64,000 nucleotides of DNA from JAVJRN01 sp040218415 (GCA_040218415.1 JAVJRN010000079.1:248001-312000), one strand, 5' to 3'; counted from the first letter of the stretch, positions 45,100-53,383 are shown. The notes: generated by a model not told the origin, from the sequence alone. Translations and numbers: made by a program.

Positions 45100-45921
45100 T
45101 TACCAGGAATTTTGATCTTTTCCAAAAAAATGTTCCAAAGTGGAAGTAAGTTCTTCATTATTATCTAATGATTTTTTAGTTGCTTCTTTGACGAAAGCCA
45201 ACAATTTATCATCCAGTTGACGCTTATAATTTGCGTCCATTACACCAGATAAAACCACTGCAATATAGAATTTCTGAAATGACTGGATATAAATATTAAA
45301 CTGATCATACGATACAGAGGCTAGCTTCTGATCCTTTTTATTAAAAGCATCTTCGACAAAAGCTTTAATGGCCGTAAGCATACCAGCAACCATATCTTGA
45401 TCTACAGTAGACCCTTGACTAAAGCTCGCCATCAAGATTCCGGATTCTTCCTCTATGATAAATATCTCCTCGATAGTAGCTTCTAAAGCTCCCTTTATCA
45501 GTAATTCTGAAGCCTTTGATGGAATGAACCAAGACCTAATTTGATTGATGATATGATCTATAGAGAAAGTGCTTTCCAGTTGCTTATCGATGCGCTCGGT
45601 CAAAGCCAGCATCTCTGTTTGGATGTACTTTTTAACCATCTGCCCAATGATGGGGAAAAGTGCCTGTACCATTTCATCTCTTGACTCTCTTATTTGAGTC
45701 TTGAGAGTGGCAGTAATAGCAGGCCCCATTTTTTCAGGCATGATTTCCGAAATTTGCTCAACAAGTTCCTGCACCTCAGCATCAGGTCTTTTGCGAGCGC
45801 TTATATCATTATCAATCTTCTTCTGAAGCGATTCAATCGTCTTACTTAGCTCCGAATATTTTTTACGCTCTTCCTCAAAGAGTAGCTCTTTAAGCATATT
45901 TATGCTTTGTTCGGTAGCCAT
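45100..45921 (-). CDS. Helical protein with roadblock/longin-like domain
   Basis: A 273-residue soluble protein. Coiled coil (about 10-60), a helical region (60-145, RDEMVQALFPIIGQMVKKYI) and a C-terminal domain (about 148-250) with the order strand-strand-helix-strand-strand-helix (EEIFIIEEESGILMASFS, MVAGMLTAIKAFVEDAF, FNIYIQSFQKFYIAVVLSG). This resembles roadblock/longin domains, which bind small GTPases. The helical plus domain arrangement also resembles the N-terminal part of cyanobacterial OmpA-family proteins as I remember them; no OmpA domain is present here. Position four genes after a Ras-like GTPase supports a GTPase-partner role. Confidence 0.65.
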   Translation of the reverse strand: MATEQSINMLKELLFEEERKKYSELSKTIESLQKKIDNDISARKRPDAEVQELVEQISEIMPEKMGPAITATLKTQIRESRDEMVQALFPIIGQMVKKYIQTEMLALTERIDKQLESTFSIDHIINQIRSWFIPSKASELLIKGALEATIEEIFIIEEESGILMASFSQGSTVDQDMVAGMLTAIKAFVEDAFNKKDQKLASVSYDQFNIYIQSFQKFYIAVVLSGVMDANYKRQLDDKLLAFVKEATKKSLDNNEELTSTLEHFFGKDQNSW

Positions 45922-45934
45922 GATGTAATTCTAG

Positions 45935-46333
45935 TTACGCGTCAAGTTGCTTGGCAATGTCCATAAACATAGAAGAAAGTGCTCTTCTGTCTGCTTTGGC
46001 ATCTTTTAGATCAGCAATTTTTTGAGAAAGGCTATCTTCAGTACTCGTAATACGTGCGTTGATGCTGTCTTCTAAGGCACTTATTTTATCCATAATCTCA
46101 GTACGTACATCAGAGATTCGGTTGTCAGTTCGCTCCTGATTATCACGAATAATTGACTTTATCTCGTCGAATTCCTTTTGGTACTGCTGCATATTCTCAC
46201 CAAAGAGAATATCACGGATAGAATTCAGTTTATTAAATTCCTTTTGAAATTGTACGTCTTCTGCGCTTTGTACTTGCTCTTCCTCGTTGGAAGTTTCTTC
46301 AGGTTCTTTACCTTTGTTAAAAAGTTTACTCAT
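45935..46333 (-). CDS. Coiled-coil protein
   Basis: A 132-residue, highly charged protein that is almost entirely coiled coil from about residue 25 to 120 (heptads such as IRDNQERTDNRISDVRTEI and ISALEDSINARITSTEDSL). No membrane segment. It lies between the LytTR and roadblock-like genes with gaps of 12 and 13 bases. It is likely a scaffold or effector of the GTPase system (inference from position only). Confidence 0.7.
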   Translation of the reverse strand: MSKLFNKGKEPEETSNEEEQVQSAEDVQFQKEFNKLNSIRDILFGENMQQYQKEFDEIKSIIRDNQERTDNRISDVRTEIMDKISALEDSINARITSTEDSLSQKIADLKDAKADRRALSSMFMDIAKQLDA

Positions 46334-46345
46334 GGCTGTTAGTGA

Positions 46346-47104
46346 TTAAATTTGACTTATTTTTTCAAGTAAATCCTTACGATACATATTGCCCAAAGGC
46401 AGTATTTTATCTCCTAATTGTAAATTACTCGTTTCAATATTATTGATTTTATCGATTCGAACGATAAAAGATCTGTGAATTCGAATAAAATCTCTTGAAG
46501 AAAGCTTTTCTTCTACGTTTTTCATCCTGTTATAAATGACATAAATCTTTTTTTCAGTGTGCACCTTGATATAGTCACCATAAGCTTCAAAATATAAGAT
46601 TGACTTCAAGCTCACATTTACCCACATCAAATCTGTTTTTATGAAAACAAATTCTCTCGGTACATCTGAGATATTTTCATTGTACAACTTTTCAATCAGT
46701 GCCTTCTCTTCTTCTACCTTTTCAAATTTCCTTTGAAGTTCAGATCGCTCAATAGAAGAAACATTTCTCTCTTGCTGTAGATCAATGGTCTTTTCGTATT
46801 GTTCTTTAAAGTCGTAGATAATTACAAAAAAATTATCCAAAGACGATTTTATTATAAAATCGTAATAAGACTCTTCCCCAAAAAAATTTGCCCAAACACA
46901 ATAAAGCTTATGCGATTCTCCATCATGAAGTTTTGCAAACTCTTTCTGGTAGCCTTGTAAAAAAAATAATTCATCAAAGAAATTATTGATTTTATCAATT
47001 TTCACTAAAGTATTACATGATTCGATAAAATTCCATTCTTTATCAAGCACAATAATTTGTGATCGAGTTATCACTGGGGCAAGTTTTATCTCCGTTAGAT
47101 TCAC
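46346..47104 (-). CDS. PAS-like/LytTR DNA-binding protein
   Basis: A 252-residue cytoplasmic protein. A PAS-like N-domain (about 15-100) leads to a coiled coil (102-145) and a C-terminal LytTR domain (152-250, with ILYFEAYGDYIKVHTEKK and FIRIHRSFIV). LytTR domains bind short direct repeats and control transcription. It has no phospho-acceptor receiver domain, so its input is likely through the PAS-like domain. Its ATG overlaps the GTPase stop by four bases, tying it to the GTPase gene. Confidence 0.85.
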   Translation of the reverse strand: MNLTEIKLAPVITRSQIIVLDKEWNFIESCNTLVKIDKINNFFDELFFLQGYQKEFAKLHDGESHKLYCVWANFFGEESYYDFIIKSSLDNFFVIIYDFKEQYEKTIDLQQERNVSSIERSELQRKFEKVEEEKALIEKLYNENISDVPREFVFIKTDLMWVNVSLKSILYFEAYGDYIKVHTEKKIYVIYNRMKNVEEKLSSRDFIRIHRSFIVRIDKINNIETSNLQLGDKILPLGNMYRKDLLEKISQI

Positions 47105-47583
47105 AACAATTGCTTTGCTATATTTTGAAATGCCTGATCCACATTAACTCCTGTTTTGGCGCTTGTAAATAAGATTTCTCTCTGCGTGTCGACTTTGATC
47201 TTTTCGATCAAATAATCATCAGCTAAGTCTGATTTATTTCCCAATACCACCAACGCCGGATCCTTTAGGTTTTTTTGTAATTCGAAAATATCCATGGAAA
47301 GGTTCTCATAAGTCTCAGGTCTATTTACATCGAAAACATAAATTATTCCATGAGCGCCCATCGTATATGCCTTTGGAATTTTAGTTGCTGATGACTCACC
47401 TGCAATATCCCAGAGAATGAGACTCATCTCAGTACCTTCGACATTGACAACCTTCTTATCTACCTTAACTCCTATAGTGGTTAAGTATTGATCAGAAAAT
47501 TTTTGATGTACATAACGACTCACCAATGATGTCTTTCCTACACCGAAATTACCCACCAAAATAACCTTCTTAGATATCTGCAT
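47101..47583 (-). CDS. Ras/Rab-like small GTPase
   Basis: A 160-residue GTPase with all G motifs: P-loop GNFGVGKTS (11-19), switch I YLTTIGV with Thr35/36, G3 WDIAGE (58-63), G4 NKSD (116-119) and G5 SAK (141-143). It is closer in layout to eukaryotic Rab and bacterial Rab-like GTPases than to Era or Obg. The Gln61 position of Ras is Glu63 here. There is no C-terminal Cys for lipidation. It shares an operon with a LytTR regulator, a coiled-coil protein and a roadblock-like protein, which suggests a regulated switch analogous to MglA/MglB, but no role is proven. Confidence 0.88.
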   Translation of the reverse strand: MQISKKVILVGNFGVGKTSLVSRYVHQKFSDQYLTTIGVKVDKKVVNVEGTEMSLILWDIAGESSATKIPKAYTMGAHGIIYVFDVNRPETYENLSMDIFELQKNLKDPALVVLGNKSDLADDYLIEKIKVDTQREILFTSAKTGVNVDQAFQNIAKQLL

Positions 47584-47608
47584 TTGTTGCCTCTAATAAT
47601 TTGACTTT

Positions 47609-48190
47609 TTAAGAATTTAAGCTGGTAGACTCTTCTTCTATTTTATTTGACAGCTCAATATACCAATCCTCACCGAATTTTCTTATGAGCGCATCCTTCA
47701 AAAACTTATATACTGGTACTCCTAGTTTTTTTCCTAACCCGCAGGCAGGTGAGCAAATTCCCCAACGGTCATAGTTTAATGCCAAGTATTCATGGAGCTT
47801 CACCGCCCTTATAGGATACAAATGGCAAGAAATTGGTTTTTTAAAAGTAGTTTTTCCATCTTTATAAGCCTGCTCTATGCCACATTTTAATATCTTTTGG
47901 TCATCGTAAAATGCAAATGAACATTCCTTGTTATCGATGGTTGTTGTACTAAAATCACCTTCCTCATCGAGCAAATAAGCCCCATGCTTATCTAAGGCCT
48001 CTATGGCTTCTTCGCTCAAATAGGGCTTCACATGATCTATTACCTCTTCTATAAGTAAAAGCTCGTCCTTTTCTAATGGAGCCCCAAGATCACCTTCGAC
48101 ACAACAAGCCCCTTTACACTTTTCTAAGTCGCATACGAAAAATTCTGATTTTATATCGTCAGATATAAGCGTGTTGCCTATTTTTAACAT
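47609..48190 (-). CDS. DUF3109 family protein
   Basis: A 193-residue soluble protein with the DUF3109 cysteine pattern: CDLEKCKGACC near residues 20-30, an ISCHLYPIRA segment and ICSPACGLGKK near 145-155, likely metal or Fe-S ligands of the YkgJ type. Function unknown. It is the first gene of the six-gene minus-strand operon, 25 bases before the GTPase gene. Its start lies 134 bases from the divergent yceI gene. Confidence 0.85.
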   Translation of the reverse strand: MLKIGNTLISDDIKSEFFVCDLEKCKGACCVEGDLGAPLEKDELLLIEEVIDHVKPYLSEEAIEALDKHGAYLLDEEGDFSTTTIDNKECSFAFYDDQKILKCGIEQAYKDGKTTFKKPISCHLYPIRAVKLHEYLALNYDRWGICSPACGLGKKLGVPVYKFLKDALIRKFGEDWYIELSNKIEEESTSLNS

Positions 48191-48324
48191 AGGTCAAATT
48201 TACTATCATAATAGGTTGTGCACATTTATTTTTTAAAAAAATATGAACCTAATTGATCCACTTTCGTTCGAAAGCTTACATTATATGTATGTACATTTAA
48301 AATTACAAGTCTAAGAAAAAAATT

Positions 48325-48909
48325 ATGTTACAATCAATTTTATTCAATTTACTGTCAATTCTTATTGCTATAGGCGGTGAAGACATCCAAGAAACCTACA
48401 CGGTCGATTCTGCGGCTAGCAAAATCGAATGGTCAGGCAAGAAAGTCACCGGAGAACATAATGGGACAATTTTATTAAAAGAAGGATCTTTCGTTTTTGA
48501 AAATAAAAAATTAATCGGCGGATCATTTGTTATCGATATGACTTCAATAATTAACAAAGATTTAGAGGGTCAGTGGAGACAAAAACTTGAAGGTCATCTT
48601 AAGTCTGATGATTTTTTTGGTGTTGCGCAATATCCAACCGCAAATCTTGTAATTACTCAAGCTGTACCCCAAGGGCCTGGAAAATATAAAATCCTTGGAG
48701 ACATGACCATCAAGGGAAAGACCAATCAAATCAAATTCAACGCTGTATTTAATCAGACGGAAGACAAGGTAATCGGAACATCTACCATAGTAATTGACCG
48801 ATCGAACTACGATGTGAAATATGGTTCTGGGAGTTTCTTTGACGACTTAGGTGACAAAACCATCTACGATGATTTTGAACTCAAGGTGAAAGTAGTCGCC
48901 AACAAATAA
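48325..48909 (+). CDS. YceI-family lipid-binding protein
   Basis: A 194-residue protein with a short N-terminal signal peptide (MLQSILFNLLSILIAIGG) and a YceI beta-barrel (YTVDSAASKIEWSGKKVTGEHNG, WRQKLEGHLKSDDFFGVAQYPTA, IKGKTNQIKFNA). YceI proteins bind isoprenoid or quinone-type lipids in the periplasm. It is a single gene ended by the hairpin at 48934. Confidence 0.9.
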   Translation: MLQSILFNLLSILIAIGGEDIQETYTVDSAASKIEWSGKKVTGEHNGTILLKEGSFVFENKKLIGGSFVIDMTSIINKDLEGQWRQKLEGHLKSDDFFGVAQYPTANLVITQAVPQGPGKYKILGDMTIKGKTNQIKFNAVFNQTEDKVIGTSTIVIDRSNYDVKYGSGSFFDDLGDKTIYDDFELKVKVVANK

Positions 48910-48933
48910 TTTTTATTTTTACCCTACTTTACC

Positions 48934-48960
48934 AAAGCCGGAATTTTCCGGCTTTTTTTA
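48934..48960. terminator. Terminator after yceI-family gene
   Basis: AAAGCCGGAA, a TT loop and TTCCGGCTTT followed by more T on the plus strand. It also borders the stop of thiL on the minus strand, so it may act both ways. Confidence 0.88.
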
Positions 48961-48961
48961 T

Positions 48962-49993
48962 TCAAAAATGTTTCCAACCTTGAGCTGTTAGGGGAACGGA
49001 ATTACCACTTCTTGTTACAAATACTTTACCCTTGTCCAGGCTGTGCATATAACCTATAGTATGGATATCCACGTGCTTTTCTATTTTTTTGAAATCCTTT
49101 TGTGGTACAGTAAAAAGTAGCTCATAATCTTCTCCACCGTTCATGGCACATGAGTTTGGATCAATGGAAAACTCCGCTGCTGTCTCATAGGTTAGCTTGT
49201 CAATAGGTAGTTTATCTTCAAAAATTGCAGCACCTAAGTTGGACCTTTTACATAAATGAAAAATCTCAGAAGCCAACCCATCAGAAACGTCGATCATGGA
49301 AGTTGGAACTAACGCTAATTCGGCCAGCTCGTGAATAATGTCCATTCGAGCTTTAGGTTTCAATTGCCTACCAACGATATAATCATAGCCCGATAGCTTG
49401 GGTTGCATGTTGGGATTTTCAATGAACTCCATTTTTTCCCTTTCCAAAACTTGTAAGCCCATATAAGCCGCTCCAAGATCACCTGTAACACACAAAATAT
49501 CATTGTCTTTTGCCCCTGACCGGTAGGAAATTTTCTGATCGCTCGTAATGCCGGTTACAGAAACAGAGATAATCAATCCTGACTTGGATGCTGTGGTGTC
49601 TCCCCCAACCAAGTCTACTTTATAATCGTCACATGCTGCTTTTATTCCCTCATACAGCACTTCTATGGCTTCTACAGAAAACCTATTGCTCAATCCAAGA
49701 CTCACTGTTATTTGAGTTGGCGTACCATTCATCGCTGCAATATCCGAGACATTAACCGAGACAGCTTTGTATCCCAAATGCTTCAAAGGCATGTAGCTCA
49801 AATCGAAATGAATGCCCTCAATCAACATATCCGTAGATAGCAGTATAAGTTCGTCTGCTGACTTAAAAACGGCCGCATCATCACCAATACCCAATATCGT
49901 GCGCTCATGGTAATGCGTGATATTGCTAGAAAGCTTATCTATCAGTGCAAACTCCCCTAGCTCGCCAATTTCCGTTCTTTTCTCCTCGCTCAT
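48962..49993 (-). CDS. thiL: Thiamine-phosphate kinase
   Basis: A 343-residue enzyme making thiamine diphosphate from thiamine phosphate. N-terminus MSEEKRTEIGELGEFALI is typical, with the metal motif GIGDDAAV and a later VGGDTTAS. A longer frame begins at 50005 (MINTM), but the ATG at 49993 matches the usual family start. It lies four bases after the mce stop, so the two genes are co-transcribed. Confidence 0.93.
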   Translation of the reverse strand: MSEEKRTEIGELGEFALIDKLSSNITHYHERTILGIGDDAAVFKSADELILLSTDMLIEGIHFDLSYMPLKHLGYKAVSVNVSDIAAMNGTPTQITVSLGLSNRFSVEAIEVLYEGIKAACDDYKVDLVGGDTTASKSGLIISVSVTGITSDQKISYRSGAKDNDILCVTGDLGAAYMGLQVLEREKMEFIENPNMQPKLSGYDYIVGRQLKPKARMDIIHELAELALVPTSMIDVSDGLASEIFHLCKRSNLGAAIFEDKLPIDKLTYETAAEFSIDPNSCAMNGGEDYELLFTVPQKDFKKIEKHVDIHTIGYMHSLDKGKVFVTRSGNSVPLTAQGWKHF

Positions 49994-49997
49994 GGTA

Positions 49998-50417
49998 TTA
50001 ATCATTTAATTTTTCAATTCTTTTTTCTTGACAAAGCTCAACCAAAACGCCATTCGTAGATTTTGGGTGGAGAAAACATATCAGCTTATTGTCTGCTCCG
50101 TCTTTAGGTTTTTCATGTATTAACTGAAATCCTTCTTTAGTCAATCGCTCCATTTCGGCATGAATATCATCAACTTCAAAGGCTATGTGATGTATCCCCT
50201 CTCCCTTTTTATCAATATACTTTGCAATCGCACTACTTTCGTTACCTGATTGCAAAAGCTCAATCTTGTTAGGCCCTATCTGAAAAAATGAAGTAGTAAC
50301 GGCCTCCGATGCGACCTCCTCTACTTTATATGCCTCCTCTCCAAAGAGTTTTTTAAATAAGTCATTGGCCGTGGATAAGTCTTTTACAGCGATTCCAATA
50401 TGTTCAATTCTAATCAT
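49998..50417 (-). CDS. mce: Methylmalonyl-CoA epimerase
   Basis: A 139-residue vicinal-oxygen-chelate protein: MIRIEHIGIAVKDLSTAND at the N-terminus, GIHHIAFEVDDIHAEM, and NGVLVELCQE near the end supply the metal ligands. It interconverts the R and S forms of methylmalonyl-CoA in propionate and branched-chain catabolism. The frame runs back to 50477, but the ATG at 50417 (or the adjacent one at 50420) gives the family N-terminus. It works with a methylmalonyl-CoA mutase not seen here; icmF at the left edge is a related B12 enzyme. Confidence 0.92.
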   Translation of the reverse strand: MIRIEHIGIAVKDLSTANDLFKKLFGEEAYKVEEVASEAVTTSFFQIGPNKIELLQSGNESSAIAKYIDKKGEGIHHIAFEVDDIHAEMERLTKEGFQLIHEKPKDGADNKLICFLHPKSTNGVLVELCQEKRIEKLND

Positions 50418-50651
50418 CATTTTGGGATTTGGTGAAGGGATAGCTAATGAAAAAGTGTTGATTTTTTCTTTCTGCAAAAGTGATGAAACTTTTCGAAGAA
50501 ATATAAGGTTCCAAAATATGACTTAACGAATGTACTTAATAAATGCGTTGAGTAATCGAGTATATTTAAACCAGCATTTGCTATTTTTAGAATATTTTTA
50601 TTCTGGTTCAAACAAGATATTTTTGCAAACGGATTTTAGAAAAAGATTATT

Positions 50652-50978
50652 ATGATAAACGTTACGGATAAGGCTAAAGAAAGAATTTCGGTTTTAAGAA
50701 CAGAAGAAGGCCACACCGATAATCACAATATTCGTGTGGCGGTAAAAGGCGGAGGTTGCTCTGGTTTGATGTATGACTTATTATTTGATGATAAATTGTC
50801 AACTTCGGACGAAGTTTTTGAAGACAAAGGCGTAAAAGTCATCGTAGATAAAAAAAGTCTGCTTTACCTTTTAGGAACCACCCTAGATTTTACTGATGGA
50901 CTCAATGGAAAAGGTTTTCAATTTGTTAATCCAAATGCCTCTCGAACATGTGGATGTGGCGAGAGTTTCTCCATTTAA
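50652..50978 (+). CDS. HesB/IscA-type iron-sulfur assembly protein
   Basis: A 108-residue A-type carrier. The three conserved cysteines are Cys36 (KGGGCSGLMYDL), Cys100 and Cys102 (TCGCGESFSI). These proteins receive Fe-S clusters from a scaffold and pass them to target enzymes. No other suf or isc genes are nearby. A terminator follows at 51003. Confidence 0.94.
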   Translation: MINVTDKAKERISVLRTEEGHTDNHNIRVAVKGGGCSGLMYDLLFDDKLSTSDEVFEDKGVKVIVDKKSLLYLLGTTLDFTDGLNGKGFQFVNPNASRTCGCGESFSI

Positions 50979-51002
50979 CTCAATATCAATTTCAAAATAT
51001 TG

Positions 51003-51035
51003 AAAGCCGGAATGCACAGCATTTCCGGCTTTTTT
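51003..51035 (+). terminator. Terminator after the IscA-type gene
   Basis: AAAGCCGGAA and TTCCGGCTTT pair across a short loop and are followed by a T run. It is close in sequence to the hairpin after the YceI-family gene. It sits just before the small leader ORF at 51049 and separates the Fe-S gene from the cyanophycin locus. Confidence 0.88.
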
Positions 51036-51048
51036 ATATATTAGTGAC

Positions 51049-51120
51049 ATGATTCGCATTCAAGTGCTACAATTTAAGCCATCACAACTCCGCAACCTTC
51101 AGCCAATTTTCAATTGCTGA
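51049..51120 (+). CDS. Putative leader peptide 1, 23 residues, ending NLQPIFNC
   Basis: A short ORF starting MIRIQVLQF and ending in NLQPIFNC before TGA. The last eight codons match those of a second small ORF at 53213-53299 at the amino-acid level, with five silent third-base changes and a different stop codon. That pattern points to conserved peptide sequence rather than a repeated DNA element. It is followed by a hairpin with stem GCCATG/CATGGC at 51143-51159, and ends 77 bases before the first cyanophycinase gene. I know of no described family. Translation of the ORF is an inference. Confidence 0.6.
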   Translation: MIRIQVLQFKPSQLRNLQPIFNC

Positions 51121-51197
51121 AATAGTATTTCTTCCCTTTTAGGCCATGACTTCCATGGCAATTTTCTTTTACAGTTTCGAAATACTAATATTTTATC

Positions 51198-53144
51198 ATG
51201 CGACTTATATTCTCATTTACGTTGTTGTTCATGACGCTCATGCTACACAGTCAGGGCAAGATTATGCTTGTTGGAGGTGGAGGTGAAGGAAATTGGAGCG
51301 ACCCTGCCTACAGTTGGGCTATAAAGCAAAGCGCTAACAAAAAAGTAGCGATTATTAGCTACAATGAAGAATCTCAGGCGCTTCCAGATTATTTTTTAGA
51401 ATTGGGTGCCAGTGAAGCCATCAATGTTCAAATAGACACGAGAGAACAGTCTGAACATGATTCGACCTATACCTATCTGATGGCGTTTGATTGTTTCTTT
51501 TTTAAAGGAGGGGATCAATCGAACTACTATCGTGTTTATAAAAATTCAAAAGTCACGGATGCTATCACGGCAAAATACCTCGAAGGAGGCGTAATCAGTG
51601 GGACTTCTGCCGGTATGGCAATTTTATCTGGAATAATTTATTCTGCAGACCGTGCAAGTGTTTTTCCGGATCAGGTATTGAACAACTTCCAAGACAATGA
51701 CATCACATTGCATAGCGACTTTGTGAATTTATTGCCTGGCTACATCGCCGATACGCATTTTATTGAACGAGGCAGGTCATTCAGGCTGATTGGTTTTATT
51801 GCACGATGGTTCCATGATACCAATGAAGTGATCAATGGTATTGGTGTTGATGACCAAACGGCCTTTTGTATAGATGAAGAATTGGTTGGGACAGCCATCG
51901 GCACAGGTGCTGTAAGTCTGTTTTTTCCTCAAGGAATCAATATCAAAGAAAATAATTTTTACTTTGATTCCTTAGCCTCGGTTCAACTCATTGATAGCAA
52001 TAAATACGACTTGGTGAATCACCAACTTTTGGAAGCTGGAAAAATTGATTCTAGTCCATTAACAAATGAAGAAACCGGAAATTTTACCTTATTTCTATCA
52101 GGCAGCCAGTCATTAGCCAATAATATTGAAATGCTTCAAGAATTTAGGAATTCGAATGGACTCAATGATAGCACGCTCATCGTGACTAATGATAAAAATG
52201 CAATTGGACAATTACTACTACAACTACAGGAAATACCCTTTAAGGTAGTGGAAACTTCTAGTGAAAATAACCACCAAGACAGTACCGCACTTAGAAACTG
52301 GATAAGGAACAGTGCTAAAGTGCTCTTTTATCTTAATGATATTGATGCGTTGTTTGAGTTTATTCATGGTGGCGCAACCGGAGAATTGCTCCAATCACAT
52401 ATTAAAAGAAATGATTTGATTTTAGCTTTTATCGGTGATGACGCCAGCTTAGCTGGTCAGTCTGTTGTTACCAATAATATTGATGATGTTTCAGCCTCCT
52501 ATCGCAATAGATTAAAGTTCACTGACGGTCTTGGGGTTTTAAATCAATCATTTATAGTATCAAATGCAATAGACCGATCAACCACCGACTATTATGAAAA
52601 TAATACCTCGGCAGTGCTTTATCAGCTGCTAGATCAAAAATTGAAATACGGATTTTATATCAATGCTGGTTCGTACTTGAAAATATCAACTGATGAAAAC
52701 GAACTTATCGTGTATCAAGTTGGTGATTATCCAACCGTGGTGGTGACCAACGAAAGCAAAGTTGGAGGGAAAGCGGAGGATCGTAATGTAATTGGCATTG
52801 ATTTGATCAACTATCATATATTGCTTGACGGGCAAAACATGTCAATAGGCTCGAAAAATGTGGCTAATCAAACGCCTTACGAATATGAGCCAGTCGTCTT
52901 GGCACTAAGCAGCGGCAACATAGAACGAGAAATTTTCTTTTATCCGAATCCCGTGAAGGAGCAGATTAACACATCGGCTGAATGGATTAAAAATTATCAA
53001 ATTTTTGACGTTCAAGGTAAAGTATTGAAAAAAGGTAAATTTGGAACCCAAATAAATGTTCAGGAATTGAAATCTGGCAATTACTTCATTCAATTAATAA
53101 ATGATGAACGAACGGAAACATTAAGATTTCAAAAGATAAAATAA
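51198..53144 (+). CDS. Secreted cyanophycinase-family peptidase (S51) with T9SS sorting domain
   Basis: A 648-residue exported protein. Signal peptide 1-18. The catalytic S51 domain (about 20-245) shows FFKGGDQ (101-107), the serine elbow GTSAGM with Ser137, DTHFIERGRSFRL (185-197) and GIGVDDQTAF (214-223), all cyanophycinase marks. Residues about 295-430 look like a second, degenerate S51-like domain with AFIGDDASLAG in place of the serine elbow. The last 70 residues (EIFFYPNPVKEQIN then two strands) are a T9SS type A sorting domain, so it is secreted or surface-bound. Cyanophycinases cut the arginyl-poly-aspartate backbone to beta-Asp-Arg dipeptides. It lies at the head of the import locus. 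Confidence 0.85.
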   Translation: MRLIFSFTLLFMTLMLHSQGKIMLVGGGGEGNWSDPAYSWAIKQSANKKVAIISYNEESQALPDYFLELGASEAINVQIDTREQSEHDSTYTYLMAFDCFFFKGGDQSNYYRVYKNSKVTDAITAKYLEGGVISGTSAGMAILSGIIYSADRASVFPDQVLNNFQDNDITLHSDFVNLLPGYIADTHFIERGRSFRLIGFIARWFHDTNEVINGIGVDDQTAFCIDEELVGTAIGTGAVSLFFPQGINIKENNFYFDSLASVQLIDSNKYDLVNHQLLEAGKIDSSPLTNEETGNFTLFLSGSQSLANNIEMLQEFRNSNGLNDSTLIVTNDKNAIGQLLLQLQEIPFKVVETSSENNHQDSTALRNWIRNSAKVLFYLNDIDALFEFIHGGATGELLQSHIKRNDLILAFIGDDASLAGQSVVTNNIDDVSASYRNRLKFTDGLGVLNQSFIVSNAIDRSTTDYYENNTSAVLYQLLDQKLKYGFYINAGSYLKISTDENELIVYQVGDYPTVVVTNESKVGGKAEDRNVIGIDLINYHILLDGQNMSIGSKNVANQTPYEYEPVVLALSSGNIEREIFFYPNPVKEQINTSAEWIKNYQIFDVQGKVLKKGKFGTQINVQELKSGNYFIQLINDERTETLRFQKIK

Positions 53145-53212
53145 TACAAATCGAATATTAACCTTTTTTTATATCACATTATTGGATAGTTTTAAAATCT
53201 AATTTCATAAAA

Positions 53213-53299
53213 ATGAATTTTACAACAGTTAAAGAAAGACCAATTCAGGCGCACAAAGCAATCAGTTTGCTTAATCTGCAGCCTATCTTCAACTGCTAG
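53213..53299 (+). CDS. Putative leader peptide 2, 28 residues, ending NLQPIFNC
   Basis: A short ORF starting MNFTTVKERPIQAHKAISLL and ending NLQPIFNC before TAG. It ends 84 bases before the susC start, nearly the same spacing as leader 1 and its gene. The shared C-terminus uses different codons, which argues for selection on the peptide. A structured RNA follows at 53314-53347. It may be a cis-acting leader controlling susC expression. Confidence 0.65.
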   Translation: MNFTTVKERPIQAHKAISLLNLQPIFNC

Positions 53300-53313
53300 T
53301 CAAGTAAGTATAG

Positions 53314-53347
53314 TTGATCACTTAATACAGACCTTGTATTAAATCAA
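53314..53347 (+). promoter_or_regulatory. Leader hairpin between the small ORF and susC
   Basis: TTAATACA (53322-53329) and TGTATTAA (53335-53342) form an eight-pair stem around a five-base loop. TTGAT and ATCAA (53314-53318, 53343-53347) extend it across a three-base bulge. It starts 14 bases after the leader stop and has no U tract, so an anti-terminator or translation-control role is more likely than termination. Confidence 0.5.
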
Positions 53348-53383
53348 CCACGTATCAATACTTATTAATTAATCCTTTTACAC

